From assembly GCF_000635915.2 (NCBI RefSeq), contig NZ_CP015614.1, positions 913,501 through 977,500 of the forward strand: a stretch of 64,000 nucleotides of DNA. The letters are read 5' to 3'. The notes beneath the pieces are model-generated. The model saw nothing but the letters and a program-made list of their open reading frames with translations, searched no databases and was not told the DNA's origin. Shown here one piece after another: positions 19,457 through 28,065 of the stretch. How positions within the stretch are numbered: the stretch's first letter is position 1; each line of letters begins with the position of its first letter. Both the position numbers and the translations under genes were made by a program. Source of the DNA: Brevundimonas naejangsanensis (GTDB lineage: Bacteria; Pseudomonadota; Alphaproteobacteria; Caulobacterales; Caulobacteraceae).

Positions 19457-19775
19457 GTCAGCGACGGGTCGCTTAGCGACTTTGGCTCTGCTTTGTATGG
19501 CCCCGGCATCGTCAGGTTTGCGCTGAGCGAAGGGTGCGACCAGTGACGATGAACGCCCTTGACATCGCCAGAGCATAGCAGCGGCAAGGCCGCTTCGATT
19601 TGCGACAACGGCCAGTCCCACCAGCGCATTTCGAGCAACATCGCGAAGTCCTTCTCAGCAAACCTCCGGCGGATCACGCGCGCTCATATGGCGCGACATC
19701 TTTAGTAACGACCGCTCGGCTCCCGATCATGGCTCTATCGCCAACCCGAACGCCCGGCATAATCCCCTCTGCTGT
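19453..19775 (-). pseudogene. Xenobiotic acetyltransferase (CatB-like) remnant
   Basis: Two frames encode the C-terminal part of a hexapeptide-repeat XAT acetyltransferase. IMPGVRVGDRAMIGSRAVVT and KDVAPYERA lie in one frame. VIRRRFAEKDF and LEMRWWDWPLSQIEAALPLL lie in another, after a small deletion where the family has a GGNPA-type motif. The N-terminal two thirds are missing and the sequence runs directly into a galE fragment. Confidence 0.72.
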
Positions 19776-20320
19776 TGATGCTTCGCCGAGCGCGCCGGAA
19801 AGGTCAGCTCCAAAGGCGTTGAAGTATCTCACCGCCATGCCTTCGATCCCGCCTGCCCGGTCATAGGCTGCAATAAGGCGCTCAGCGCCAGCTTGCTGAC
19901 GACGTAAGGATTGACCGGGCTTGTGACGTCGTCCTCGTCCAGTTGACCCTTTGCAGCAGAGCCGTAGACGGCGGCCGTCGATAAAATGACAACACGCCGT
20001 ACGCCGCGGTGCGCATGGAGGCCAGCACGGCTGCGACGCCGTCCAGGTTGACGTCCCAAAATTCTGGGGGCTTGACCATGGATCGACCGACCTCCATCAG
20101 ACCGGCGAAATGGAGCACGGCCCCTATCGCGTAACGCCGGATGCAGTCCGCGAGCGCCCGGCTGTCCCGGACATCGTCAGTCACAAGAGGTCCAAACTGC
20201 ACGGCCTGCGCGAGGTCGAAGACGACGGACTCCACGCCCGCCGCCGCCAGCGCCTTGCAGGCGTGGCGAGGCCAAGCCGCGACTATCGCTGCCGCACATA
20301 GACCAGAGTTGCGCCTTTCC
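19776..20320 (-). pseudogene. UDP-glucose 4-epimerase (galE) remnant
   Basis: Only the N-terminal half of a GalE-like short-chain epimerase survives. HACKALAAAGVESVVFD is in one frame, then GAVLHFAGLMEVGRSMVKPP, then after frameshifts VVILSTAAVYGSAAKGQLDE and NPYVVSKLALSALL, and finally MAVRYFNAFGADLSGALGE in a third frame. The glycine-rich NAD loop is destroyed. The fragment ends exactly where the XAT sequence begins, so a deletion appears to have fused two genes. Confidence 0.75.
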
Positions 20321-20465
20321 AGACTTCGACCCGGCGCCTTCCGGGCATGCAAAGGAGCTCGGAAGCGCCGCGGCATCGAGCGGCGCTCGGCGAGGGCAGG
20401 CTCAGAAACTCGGAAACCGGATCGCCGCCCAAAGTGAAATATCGGAACTCATATATGTCGCTCAT
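20283..20465 (-). CDS. Small conserved-looking protein, unknown
   Basis: This 60-residue ORF starts at ATG 20465 (MSDIYEFRYFTLGGDPVSEF) and ends in VEVWKGATLVYVRQR. The pattern VEVWxG followed by a hydrophobic tail occurs in small proteins that pack a β-hairpin, but I cannot name the family with certainty. It overlaps the decayed galE start region. Confidence 0.45.
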   Translation of the reverse strand: MSDIYEFRYFTLGGDPVSEFLSLPSPSAARCRGASELLCMPGRRRVEVWKGATLVYVRQR

Positions 20466-20606
20466 CCTGCCGGAAGCCGCGCTCACGCAGCCCGTTGCCT
20501 ATGTCCAGAGTAGGACCTCGGCCAGCGAGGCGCCGGCTCGGGGATCGCTGGGAGTCAGAATGAAGCGACGGCGCGCCTACGACTTTAGCAGCTAGGAGGA
20601 TGCCAT

Positions 20607-20827
20607 ATGAACGCACAAGAAACCCGGGCGAGCGCCCTGGCCGGCATGGCGCTTCAGCTCTCATTGTTGACAAGCTGGTGGAAAAGAAAGCGCTCACCTC
20701 GTAGGCTCGCCAAAGCATCTTGCGCGGGGCGGACGGGCGGCTAGAGGCAAGCGCCAATGGGGCGGTAAGCGGCGACTTCTTGGCTTCGCTTCGTAGCGAA
20801 CTTGGGATCGAGACCGTAAAAAGATAA
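20607..20827 (+). pseudogene. Frameshifted small gene remnant
   Basis: A strong Shine-Dalgarno (TAGGAGGA) precedes ATG 20607. The first frame reads MNAQETRASALAGMALQL. After a frameshift the sequence continues IVDKLVEKKALTS, then an in-frame TAG, then ILRGADGRLEASANG and FLASLRSELGIETVKR before TAA 20825. The amphipathic helical character is kept across the breaks, showing a once intact ~70-residue protein. Its function is unknown. Confidence 0.6.
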
Positions 20828-20848
20828 GGCCGAGCATTCGATGTTCCA

Positions 20849-20895
20849 GCGCCGCGCACGACGAGCGCGCTTTACGCGGCCGTCGTGCGCGGCGC
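20849..20895. repeat. Perfect 15-bp inverted repeat, long hairpin
   Basis: GCGCCGCGCACGACG (20849-20863) and CGTCGTGCGCGGCGC (20881-20895) are exact reverse complements around a 17-nt loop that can pair further through CGCG. There is no T-run, so it is either a non-canonical terminator or a recombination/regulatory structure. Confidence 0.7.
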
Positions 20896-20978
20896 AGATG
20901 CTAGATGTTCGAATCGGTTCTGACCCAATCGGCCGTCTCTTAATCTCTGGCTGAGGCGGGCGGTGTCCGAGGCCAGGG

Positions 20979-21536
20979 CTAGGCGTCAAGTCGCGTCGGC
21001 TCTGGTCGGCCTGTCCCGACATAGCGCTCATATTCTTCCAGAAAGCGGGTCTTCAGCCGGTCCTGATCAGGAGCGTTGCGCTTCAGATGGACAAACCATC
21101 CATGCTCCTCTTCGTACATGTGGGTGAGGACCGCCCCTTCGATATGTTCCCATTTGTCCCGCCAGGCCTCGTCACCTGGGTCGATGCTCTCAAGTTCCGC
21201 CATCTGCATCTTGGCCGTTGTTTGTTCCGTATAGGCGATTCCGGCCTGCGTCTTATGGCCATGCTGGGCCATGGCGGGGTAGAGGACCAGCTCCTCCGCT
21301 ACGCTGTGGCCATTGAGGACCACCGCAAGCTGTTGGAACGCCTCGAGGCGCTCAGCGGCGCCCACGGCCGATCGCCCCTTCTCAAAAGCGGCTCGAATGG
21401 CCTGGTGGTGGTCCAGGGCAGCGCTTAGCCAGTCGTCCGGCTCGGCAAGCGCTCTTGCCTTGGCGGTGGCCTCGGCGCGTTTCTCTTCGGACGGGACGGG
21501 GGTGATGGCTGCGAGCGCCTTATCAATAATAGACAT
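20979..21536 (-). CDS. Hemerythrin HHE-domain protein
   Basis: This 185-residue protein starts at ATG 21536 behind GAAAGGAAG. Metal-ligand motifs of a four-helix HHE domain appear as LDHHQAIRAAFE, NGHSVAEELVLYPAM and THMYEEEHGWFV. Such proteins bind a di-iron centre and sense or scavenge oxygen, nitric oxide or peroxide. It stands alone on the minus strand among decayed genes. The longer in-frame extension to 21836 is Arg-rich noise and was rejected. Confidence 0.88.
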   Translation of the reverse strand: MSIIDKALAAITPVPSEEKRAEATAKARALAEPDDWLSAALDHHQAIRAAFEKGRSAVGAAERLEAFQQLAVVLNGHSVAEELVLYPAMAQHGHKTQAGIAYTEQTTAKMQMAELESIDPGDEAWRDKWEHIEGAVLTHMYEEEHGWFVHLKRNAPDQDRLKTRFLEEYERYVGTGRPEPTRLDA

Positions 21537-22185
21537 GAGCTTCCTTTCTGTGGCGCCCAAGCAACGATTGGCGGATCGACGGCGTTCCCAGAGTGGTCGA
21601 GCGTGGCCCCTTGCCCGCGAACGTGAAGCGCGGCGGGCCGGGATGTCGCGCATCGGGAGAGCTTTCACTGACGCGCAGTTCCGACCTCGCCCTGTCCCGG
21701 CATCACCGTCATTCCGGTCGTGCGCTCGTGGCTGGCCGCCTTGTCGTCCGGCTTCGCCTCGACCGCGGTCGGCGGTTTGGCCTTCGAGACAATGACGGAT
21801 GTCGACGCGAGAAGGAGGTCGCCGGCCGCCCCGCACCGGCTCGCATCTCCGCGCATCTGTCAGCGAGGGAGAGGTGTTCAGGTCGCAATAGGCCGCTCTT
21901 TTCTCGACCCTCGGCGCGTGTCTTGATCACCGGCCGTCCTGCTTGGCGTGAATGGCCGCTGCATCTCGATTTTTAGCGCGCTCTCAATAGTGGTGCGCCA
22001 CCGCGAGGATCTGGCGAAGCCGAGGCGGACGTTAATCGCCTCAGTCTGTGGTCTGGGAGCGCGATGACAGCCATGTTCGGCGAACATCCGCTCGAAGCGT
22101 TCCGCGGCCTTCTTCCCCTCAGCTTTGACAAACTCGGCGATAGAGGAGAACCGGCAGCCGTTCGTTGTTCGGCAACCAGTTGTTC
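21537..22185. other. Intergenic, possible decayed genes
   Basis: No intact gene is supported. On the minus strand about 22060-22150 encodes SSIAEFVKAEGKKAAERFER, which looks like real protein, but it lacks a start and soon degenerates. About 21670-21790 (minus) has a similar fragment. Both are probably relics. Confidence 0.35.
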
Positions 22186-23028
22186 TCACGAAGAATGAAC
22201 GGTTCGGTCTCCATCATTTCCTCTTCTGAGCGGAGGCGTCCGCCGCATGCCTTTCGGCTCGCGAATCTCGATCCACACCGGCGCGTGATCGCTCGTTTTC
22301 TCCCAGCCACGCGGACGGGTATCGACTTCGGCCGCCACAAGCCGCGCGGCGGCGGCGGGGTTCAGCAATAGGTGATCGATCCTCAAGCCCGCGTTCCGCT
22401 CGAACGCACCGCGCCAGTATTTCCAGAAGGTGTAGATGACGTCGTCGGGGTGCAGGCGGCGGACGGCGTCCGTCCACCCTTGGTCAAGCAACCGGTGGTA
22501 GGCGGCCTTCACCTCAGGGGCGAAGAGGGCGTCGTCGCGCCAGCGCTCGGGGGCATAGACGTCCTTATCCGTCGGCATGACGTTGAAATCCCCGGCGACG
22601 ATGACGGGCGCGTCAAGACCAACCAGACTCGCCAGGTGGGCATGCAGACGATCGAACCAGCGCAGCTTGAAATCGAACTTCGGACCCGGTCGGGGGTTGC
22701 CGTTCGGCAGATAGAGGCCGGCGACAAGCACGCCGTTCACGGCCGCCTCAATGTATCGGCTCTGTACGTCGACGGGGTCGCCTGGCAAGCTGCGTCGAGT
22801 CTCGTGAATCTCACCGATCCGGCTCAACAGCGCGACGCCGTTCCATCGGCTCTGACCTTGCCATATCACGTCATAACCAAGATCGCGGATGGCGCTCTCG
22901 GGAAATTTTTCCTGAGGGGCTTTCAGTTCCTGCAAGCAGACGATGTCCGGTTGAGCTAATTCCAGCCACCGAACAAGGACAGGGAGGCGGCCATTGACCC
23001 CATTCACATTGTAGGTTGCGATCTTCAC
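22186..23028 (-). CDS. xthA: Exodeoxyribonuclease III
   Basis: This 280-residue exonuclease III/AP endonuclease has active-site segments ATYNVNGVNGRL, CLQELKAP (catalytic Glu), AGLYLPNGNPRPGPKFDFKL, GDFNVMPTDKD and TSDHAPVWIEI. It repairs abasic sites and trims 3' ends. Its ATG overlaps the ligD stop (ATGA), so repair nuclease and NHEJ ligase are co-translated, suggesting joint use in double-strand break repair. It is slightly longer than the E. coli enzyme, with an Arg-rich tail. Confidence 0.95.
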   Translation of the reverse strand: MKIATYNVNGVNGRLPVLVRWLELAQPDIVCLQELKAPQEKFPESAIRDLGYDVIWQGQSRWNGVALLSRIGEIHETRRSLPGDPVDVQSRYIEAAVNGVLVAGLYLPNGNPRPGPKFDFKLRWFDRLHAHLASLVGLDAPVIVAGDFNVMPTDKDVYAPERWRDDALFAPEVKAAYHRLLDQGWTDAVRRLHPDDVIYTFWKYWRGAFERNAGLRIDHLLLNPAAAARLVAAEVDTRPRGWEKTSDHAPVWIEIREPKGMRRTPPLRRGNDGDRTVHSS

Positions 23029-24863
23029 AGGTCCGGCAGCGCCTGGTCAGCGCGTCCCCAAGACGACAGCGCCTTCAGACCTGCGCGCTTCAGCAGTTCG
23101 GCCTGATCGCCGACATGGAAGCGAGCCGGGCTTTCGATCGTCTCCATCTCCTTCCAGGTGATCGGCGCGGCGACGGGCGCGCCTTCGCGAGCGCGAGCGC
23201 TGTAAGGCATGACGGCGGTCGCGCCGCGCTGATTGCGCAGATAGTCGACGAAGATGCGTCCCTTCCGCTGGGCCTTCGGCAGGGCGGCTGTGAACTTGGT
23301 CGGCTCAGTCTGAGCGACTGCAATGGCAAGCCGCCGGGCGAAATCCTTCACTTCGGGCCATTCGGCCCGCGGCGTCAGCGGCGCGATGACGTGAACGCCC
23401 TTTCCGCCCGTCACCATGGGGAAGGTCTCCAGCCCGATCGTCTTCAGGATATCTCTGAAACGGAAGGCGGCGGAGCGCACGGCCTCGAAATCGAGACCCA
23501 CGTCCGGGTCAAGGTCGAAGACCAGTCGGTCCGCCTTCTCGACGTCCTCGATGCGCGCGCCCCAGCCGTGGAATTCGATCGTGCCCATCTGCACGCAGGT
23601 CATCAGCCCTTCGGCCGTGTCGATATAGAGGTAAGGTTCCTCCTCGCCGTCCTTCTCCTCGATCGCCACATGACGGACCGCCTCGCCGAAGCTGCCGGCG
23701 TCATGTTTTTGGAAGAAGCATTTCTTCGCCCGGCCTTGCGGGCATCGGACGAGGCTGATCGGACGGGACGCGATCCAGGGCAGCATGATCGGCGAGACGG
23801 CTGCGTAATAGTCTGCGAGTTGGCCCTTGGTGATCTGGCTCTCGGGATAGATGATCCGCTCGGCGTTGCTGATCGGCACGTTCACCGGCGATTCCGCCGA
23901 CCTGACCGGCGTCGCCTTCTCGATCACCACGGCCTCAGGCTTCTTGTCGTCTCGCAGGCCGAGATAGCTTGGATGGCGCAGCGTGCCTTCGTTGGTCATT
24001 TCGGTGAAGGCGACCTCCGCGACGAGCTTGGGGCGTAGCCAATGGGCGCCGCGGACGTCCGAACGCGGCGCCTCGACCGTCGGCGTGTCTTGCTCGAGCG
24101 GACCCATGATGGACATGAGCCGCTGCAGTTCCTTCGAATCGAAGCCTGTCCCGACCTTGCCGGCATAGCGTAGAGCGCCGTCCTCGTTGACGGCGAGGAT
24201 CAGGGAACGGAAAGCGCGCGATTTGTCCGAAGGCGTCCATCCGACCACGGCGAACTCCTGGCGCTGGATGCATTTGGTCTTAACCCACCCGGATGATCGC
24301 GCGCCGACATAGGGGCCGTCGGCCAGCTTGGACACCACGCCCTCCAGACCGGCTGTGCAGAAGCTGTTCAACAGCTTTTCACCGCTCCCACGAATATGGT
24401 CGGAGTAGCGGAGTCGCTTCGGCTTCTTGGGCATCAGGTCGCGCAGAAGAGCCTTGCGCTCGAGCAGTGGCAGTCCCGTCAGATCCTCACCGTTTAATTC
24501 GAGGAGGTCGAAGGCGACATAGTCGATCCTGTCGGGATCGCCTTTCAATGCGCCCTGAAGCGTCTGGAAGTCGGAGCGGCCTTCGGCGTCGAACACGACA
24601 GCCTCGCCATCGAGCAACGCGGACTCGACCTTCAGGCCGGCGGCCGCCTCTACGATCCCGGCGAACTTCTCCGACCAATCCAGACCCGAGCGAGTGAACC
24701 CTCGCGCGCGACCGCCGCCGATCGCGATCTCCAGCCGATAACCGTCATATTTCATCTCGTGCAGCCAGCGGTTGCCGCTTGGCACGGCGTCAACGAGCGT
24801 CGCGAGCTGGACCGGACGGAAGGCGGGAAGGGAGGTTGTGGACGCCGGGGCGGCGCGGGCCAT
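23025..24863 (-). CDS. ligD: DNA ligase D (ligase plus polymerase domains)
   Basis: This 612-residue protein begins with an ATP-dependent ligase domain whose adenylated lysine is K38 in HEMKYDGYRLEIA, followed by GEAVVFD and VSKLADGPYVG. From about residue 330 comes an AEP-type primase/polymerase domain (NAERIIYPESQITKGQLADY, LVFDLDPD). The usual phosphoesterase domain is absent, so it is a two-domain LigD. It joins double-strand breaks, normally with Ku. No ku gene lies in this window, so it must be elsewhere or missing. Confidence 0.94.
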   Translation of the reverse strand: MARAAPASTTSLPAFRPVQLATLVDAVPSGNRWLHEMKYDGYRLEIAIGGGRARGFTRSGLDWSEKFAGIVEAAAGLKVESALLDGEAVVFDAEGRSDFQTLQGALKGDPDRIDYVAFDLLELNGEDLTGLPLLERKALLRDLMPKKPKRLRYSDHIRGSGEKLLNSFCTAGLEGVVSKLADGPYVGARSSGWVKTKCIQRQEFAVVGWTPSDKSRAFRSLILAVNEDGALRYAGKVGTGFDSKELQRLMSIMGPLEQDTPTVEAPRSDVRGAHWLRPKLVAEVAFTEMTNEGTLRHPSYLGLRDDKKPEAVVIEKATPVRSAESPVNVPISNAERIIYPESQITKGQLADYYAAVSPIMLPWIASRPISLVRCPQGRAKKCFFQKHDAGSFGEAVRHVAIEEKDGEEEPYLYIDTAEGLMTCVQMGTIEFHGWGARIEDVEKADRLVFDLDPDVGLDFEAVRSAAFRFRDILKTIGLETFPMVTGGKGVHVIAPLTPRAEWPEVKDFARRLAIAVAQTEPTKFTAALPKAQRKGRIFVDYLRNQRGATAVMPYSARAREGAPVAAPITWKEMETIESPARFHVGDQAELLKRAGLKALSSWGRADQALPDL

Positions 24864-24865
24864 GG

Positions 24866-25042
24866 TCAGGACCGACGATCGCCGCGGTCGCCTTGGCCGG
24901 GCTTGCTCTCGTGCTTCGCCTTCTGCCGACGGTCAGCGGCGAGCGAGCGGCCCACGTCGTCGGATTCCTTGAACTGACCCTTTTCATCGCGCCGGACGTA
25001 GCGCTTGTCCGAGCCCGTATCGATTAACTCGCGTTTGGACAT
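24866..25042 (-). CDS. Small hydrophilic stress-type protein
   Basis: This 58-residue protein begins MSKRELIDTGSDKRYVRRDE, then GQFKESDDVGRSLAADRRQK. An AGGAGG sequence precedes ATG 25042, and the stop is 2 bp from the ligD start, so it leads the ligD-xthA operon. It is charged, probably disordered and of unknown function. I recall close relatives of this small protein in alphaproteobacteria, but that is memory rather than a search. Confidence 0.8.
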   Translation of the reverse strand: MSKRELIDTGSDKRYVRRDEKGQFKESDDVGRSLAADRRQKAKHESKPGQGDRGDRRS

Positions 25043-25320
25043 AGAAAGCCTCCTCTCGGGAGTCGCAACGCGACATGGGAGCAAAGGTGCCGTCTGCTGA
25101 TTGGCAGGCCTTGTCCATGCGCATTGCTGATCTCTTAAAAGGACAATCAGGCTTTGCCGATTTCGTTCCCCCTCATTTCCGGCGGCCCGCAATTTCAGCG
25201 GCTCACACGACCGCACGTTGCGGCCGGCCCTGGACCACGTCGCCGCAGAGTTTTGCGCTCCAGGCTACGCGGTCGAGCAGACCGTCGTGCCGGGCATGAG
25301 GTCTTGAGGCTAGCTTAGCC

Positions 25321-25722
25321 TTAGGTGGTGGATTCCTTCGGCTGAGGGCAGTAGAGCGATCTGACGCTTGTGATAGCGAACGATGTCGGGGCTAGGCTCG
25401 GCGGTCACATAGCGAAGGCGCCGTCTTTGACGATGCGTTTTCTTCCTCTGCGCCTTGGGCTTAGTGAACTCCTAAAAGCCGTCGGCAGGGATGGGGCAGC
25501 GGGACGCGTCGGCGAAAGATCGCCCGTGCGAAAGGAAGTTGGAAGGTCGGCTGTCCGGCAGGGTTTTTCCGGCTCCAAGTCGTCATGGCCAACTGCGGCC
25601 CGTCAGCGCCCTGGGTCACGAGAGGACAACGTTGCCTATGCGGTAGTCGACGGGCCCAGGTTGGGCAAGCCAGAGAGGAAGGCCAGCCCGCGTCGCGGAA
25701 AGAGGCGGCGAGTGTTCGACAT
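25321..25722 (-). pseudogene. SRAP (YedK-like) peptidase remnant
   Basis: This is a decayed second copy of the SOS response-associated peptidase present intact at 53793-54356. Matching pieces are LVTQGADGPQLAMTTW, then PADGF followed by a TAG and EFTKPKAQRKK, IVKDGAFAM, and PDIVRYHKRQIALLPSAEG, spread over several frames. The initiator region ATG-TCG-AAC-ACT mirrors ATG-TGC-AAC-AAC of MCNNYR, but Cys2, the catalytic DNA-linking residue, has become Ser. Confidence 0.75.
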
Positions 25723-25969
25723 GGCGCATTCACCCGCCGGAATAAGCGGCTTTCACTTGCCGAGAGCGGGGGAGCCGCGAAAGCTCTCCATCCGGCGGCC
25801 GAGGGCCGCGCCAAAACCTGCATTCCTCGCGCGAGGACGGCTCGCCCCGGCCGCGGGCTGCTGGCCCCGGAGCGCCACGGCCACGTTAGCTGTGAACGTG
25901 TTGGGAAGCAGACTTTTGCGACCAGAGGCGCGCCGGGGGGTTTGGGCAGGGAGCACGGAGAGGAAGATC

Positions 25970-26353
25970 ATGGCCGGACCACAGGAACGATATGGACAGC
26001 AATCCCACACGGCGACCGAGATTGCCGCCGACGATGCCGGTGTGAGCGCGGCGGCTGAACGTGTGGAACACAGCGGGGGCGATGAGCCCTTGTCAGATGG
26101 GGATCGAGCTATGGCGGCCATGGCTAGCCGGCACAACCGGTTCGCCGGTTCGGCGGTAGGCGTCGGCAGCGTCGGGTTTGACCAGGGCGGAGTCTATACC
26201 AGCGCGGATGGCGCTGTCGCCGAAGACGAAGAACTCCTGATGGATGGCCAGGAAGAGGTCTTCGCGGGAACCGATGTCGAACGTGGACGAACCGAACACC
26301 ACGCCGGCGAAGACCACGCCCCCGTTCGAGGCGGGTCGCACGGCGGAGGTTAG
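25970..26353 (+). CDS. Possible acidic hypothetical protein
   Basis: ATG 25970 follows GAGAGGAAG and opens a 127-codon frame (MAGPQERYGQQSHTATEIAA) rich in Asp, Glu and Gly, ending RGGSHGGG. It resembles the disordered small proteins nearby. A minus-strand frame over 26093-26581 is a competing candidate with a more hydrophobic product. Neither is recognised. The in-frame region upstream to 25370 overlaps the SRAP remnant and is not coding. Confidence 0.35.
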   Translation: MAGPQERYGQQSHTATEIAADDAGVSAAAERVEHSGGDEPLSDGDRAMAAMASRHNRFAGSAVGVGSVGFDQGGVYTSADGAVAEDEELLMDGQEEVFAGTDVERGRTEHHAGEDHAPVRGGSHGGG

Positions 26354-26610
26354 GCCTGCGCTTATCCACACGGTAAGCGCAGGCAGCTCGAGCCCGATCA
26401 GGCGCTTCCGTTCCATGATCATACAGCCTTGGCCGCAAAGGTCCGCAACGGACGCAAGGAGCACGTCACATCTGCCTGAGAGAGCCCCGCCAGCCGTGGG
26501 GCGACGGGGCGAGGGAGGCGAGGACAGAGCGCGGGTTGATCGGTCGTCAGACACGCCGTCGTCGCCCTGTCCCTCCTGCAAAACGGCTGCCCGAAACAGT
26601 TGCCGCCGAA

Positions 26611-26934
26611 TTAATTTCTGCCCTGCACGATGTCACGGTTTGCGGCCCTGGTCTTGGGACCCTGGGAGTCCATAGCCTCGGTCCGGTCGGGCCGATTCGT
26701 ATGGTTGGCGCCCTGCTGAACCGCCTCTCCTTCAAGGGCGTCGCCCTCGTCCATGTAATCGGACACCTCGCCGGCAGCTGGCGGGGCGAGCGCACTATCG
26801 GCGACGTCCGAGGCTGCATAAGAGCGAGGTTCTCCTTTACGGTCCTGGTCTGTAGGCTGATCGCGCGGGGCCGCCGGATCGCTCGCGGCGTTCTGGGCGG
26901 TCGCGGTAGACGATGACGTGTTCTGATGTGGCAT
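26611..26934 (-). CDS. Disordered acidic hypothetical protein
   Basis: This 107-residue protein starts at ATG 26934 after AAAGGAGCAAG. The composition (MPHQNTSSSTATAQNAASDP, YMDEGDALEGEAVQQ) is Ala/Asp/Gln-rich with no hydrophobic core, indicating intrinsic disorder. Such proteins are frequent next to stress genes in this group. The function is unknown. Confidence 0.65.
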   Translation of the reverse strand: MPHQNTSSSTATAQNAASDPAAPRDQPTDQDRKGEPRSYAASDVADSALAPPAAGEVSDYMDEGDALEGEAVQQGANHTNRPDRTEAMDSQGPKTRAANRDIVQGRN

Positions 26935-27064
26935 GTCTTGCTCCTTTGTCGCCTTTATCGAAGGACGCCCGACGCTCTCCGTTCCATACCGCTCAGGCTG
27001 GGCCGGCTATTCAGGAACCCAGCGCGGCGCCACGACCTTTACCTGCCTGTCCAGGAGGTCGGTC

Positions 27065-27298
27065 GTGATTGTGAGTTCTCGCGCCATCCTGCGCGAGCAT
27101 GCAGGCGTCGAGCTAGTTCGGATTGAGCGGCGTGCCAAGCACCAGCGTGAGATTTCCTTTCGGCTCTCAACCCATCGCAATGACGATCAGCGCCTGATCA
27201 TGGATGAAGCCGAGGCGCACCAAGCCTTTGCGCGCGAAGTGGCCGCCTCCTTACAAGAGCGCTGCCAGCCTGAGGCCGTACGAGAACTTACGGCTTGA
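27065..27298 (+). CDS. Small hypothetical protein
   Basis: AGGAGG at 27053-27058 sets the start at GTG 27065 (VIVSSRAILREHAGVELVRI), giving 77 residues. GTG 27071 is an alternative. The middle is basic (ERRAKHQREISFRLSTHRND) and the end helical (HQAFAREVAASLQERC). It may be co-transcribed with the next small gene. The family is not recognised. Confidence 0.55.
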   Translation: MIVSSRAILREHAGVELVRIERRAKHQREISFRLSTHRNDDQRLIMDEAEAHQAFAREVAASLQERCQPEAVRELTA

Positions 27299-27354
27299 CG
27301 GCTGCCTGCAAAAGCCATTGGTGGGATCAGTCTAGGGCTTTGGGGGGACGATTG

Positions 27355-27570
27355 GTGCAAGGCAAATCGACTGAAGAACTGGTTGAGCTAGCGCGGTGCG
27401 GAGGCAGCATCACTGTCTATGCAGATACTCGCCCTGTCGACGAGCTTATCAGGATCGCCGGCGCCTTGCAGCCGAGCGCAACGCTGACCCTGATGGGCAT
27501 GGCCATGCGCTCGACCCAAGACATGTGTAGAATAGCTGAGGCCGCGCCAGGGCGGGTGACGTTCGCTTAG
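27355..27570 (+). CDS. Small repeat-like protein, unknown
   Basis: This 71-residue protein starts at GTG 27355 (VQGKSTEELVELARCGGSIT) behind GGGGGGA. Two similar units are visible: KSTEELVELA-GGSITV and RSTQDMCRIAEAAPGRVTF, with TRPVDELIRIAGAL between. This β-α repeat pattern recurs in small bacterial proteins of unknown role. The frame is open upstream to 27295, but that part is poor. Confidence 0.6.
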   Translation: MQGKSTEELVELARCGGSITVYADTRPVDELIRIAGALQPSATLTLMGMAMRSTQDMCRIAEAAPGRVTFA

Positions 27571-28065
27571 AGTCCGAAGACCAGGAAGACGGACGGCAGT
27601 TCAATCAGCAACCCTGGCCTGCGGGGAGGGGGAAATGCACACTTCTTGCTAGGAGGATGAATCCGTCCGCGCCAAGCTTCCTGGTAAAGCCGTGGACCGG
27701 ATCGAGGGGCGGCGGCGGACCGCACCGTCTCGGCAGCACGGAGACGCGGCTGGAATGGCTGACGCATGTAGAGCCTAGCTCGAGAGGGGCCGCCAAAAGA
27801 AGACGAACAACCACCAGTGCGACGGCGCGCGCGGGTCGGGAGGCGAAGTTCGCTAGGAGTGGTTATAAGCCCTGGTCGTGGCTGGCCATGCCCCGCCTCA
27901 AGACCATTTCCGAGATCAGCGACGGCGAGGACCCCGCTTCGCCGGGGCCTCCTATCTGATCCTAATCATGGGCGGCGTTTTCGTCCAAGTGGCGGTCTAG
28001 ACGGCGCCCGAGAGCCCGCTGTCCGGATCACGGGAACGGAAGAGGGAGCTTCGGTTTAGAGTGAG
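27571..28065. other. Intergenic with coding relic
   Basis: No intact gene is seen. Bases 27665-27692 closely match 31560-31587 and would encode VRAKLPGKAV versus VRAKLLGKAV in the matching frame, so a relic of the gene family at 31482 is present. An AGGAGG stands just upstream at 27651-27656. Confidence 0.4.

Noticed and set aside
20979..21836. Hemerythrin gene starting at 21836 instead of 21536
   Set aside because: The extra 100 residues are Arg-rich and unlike the family. ATG 21536 has a good ribosome site.
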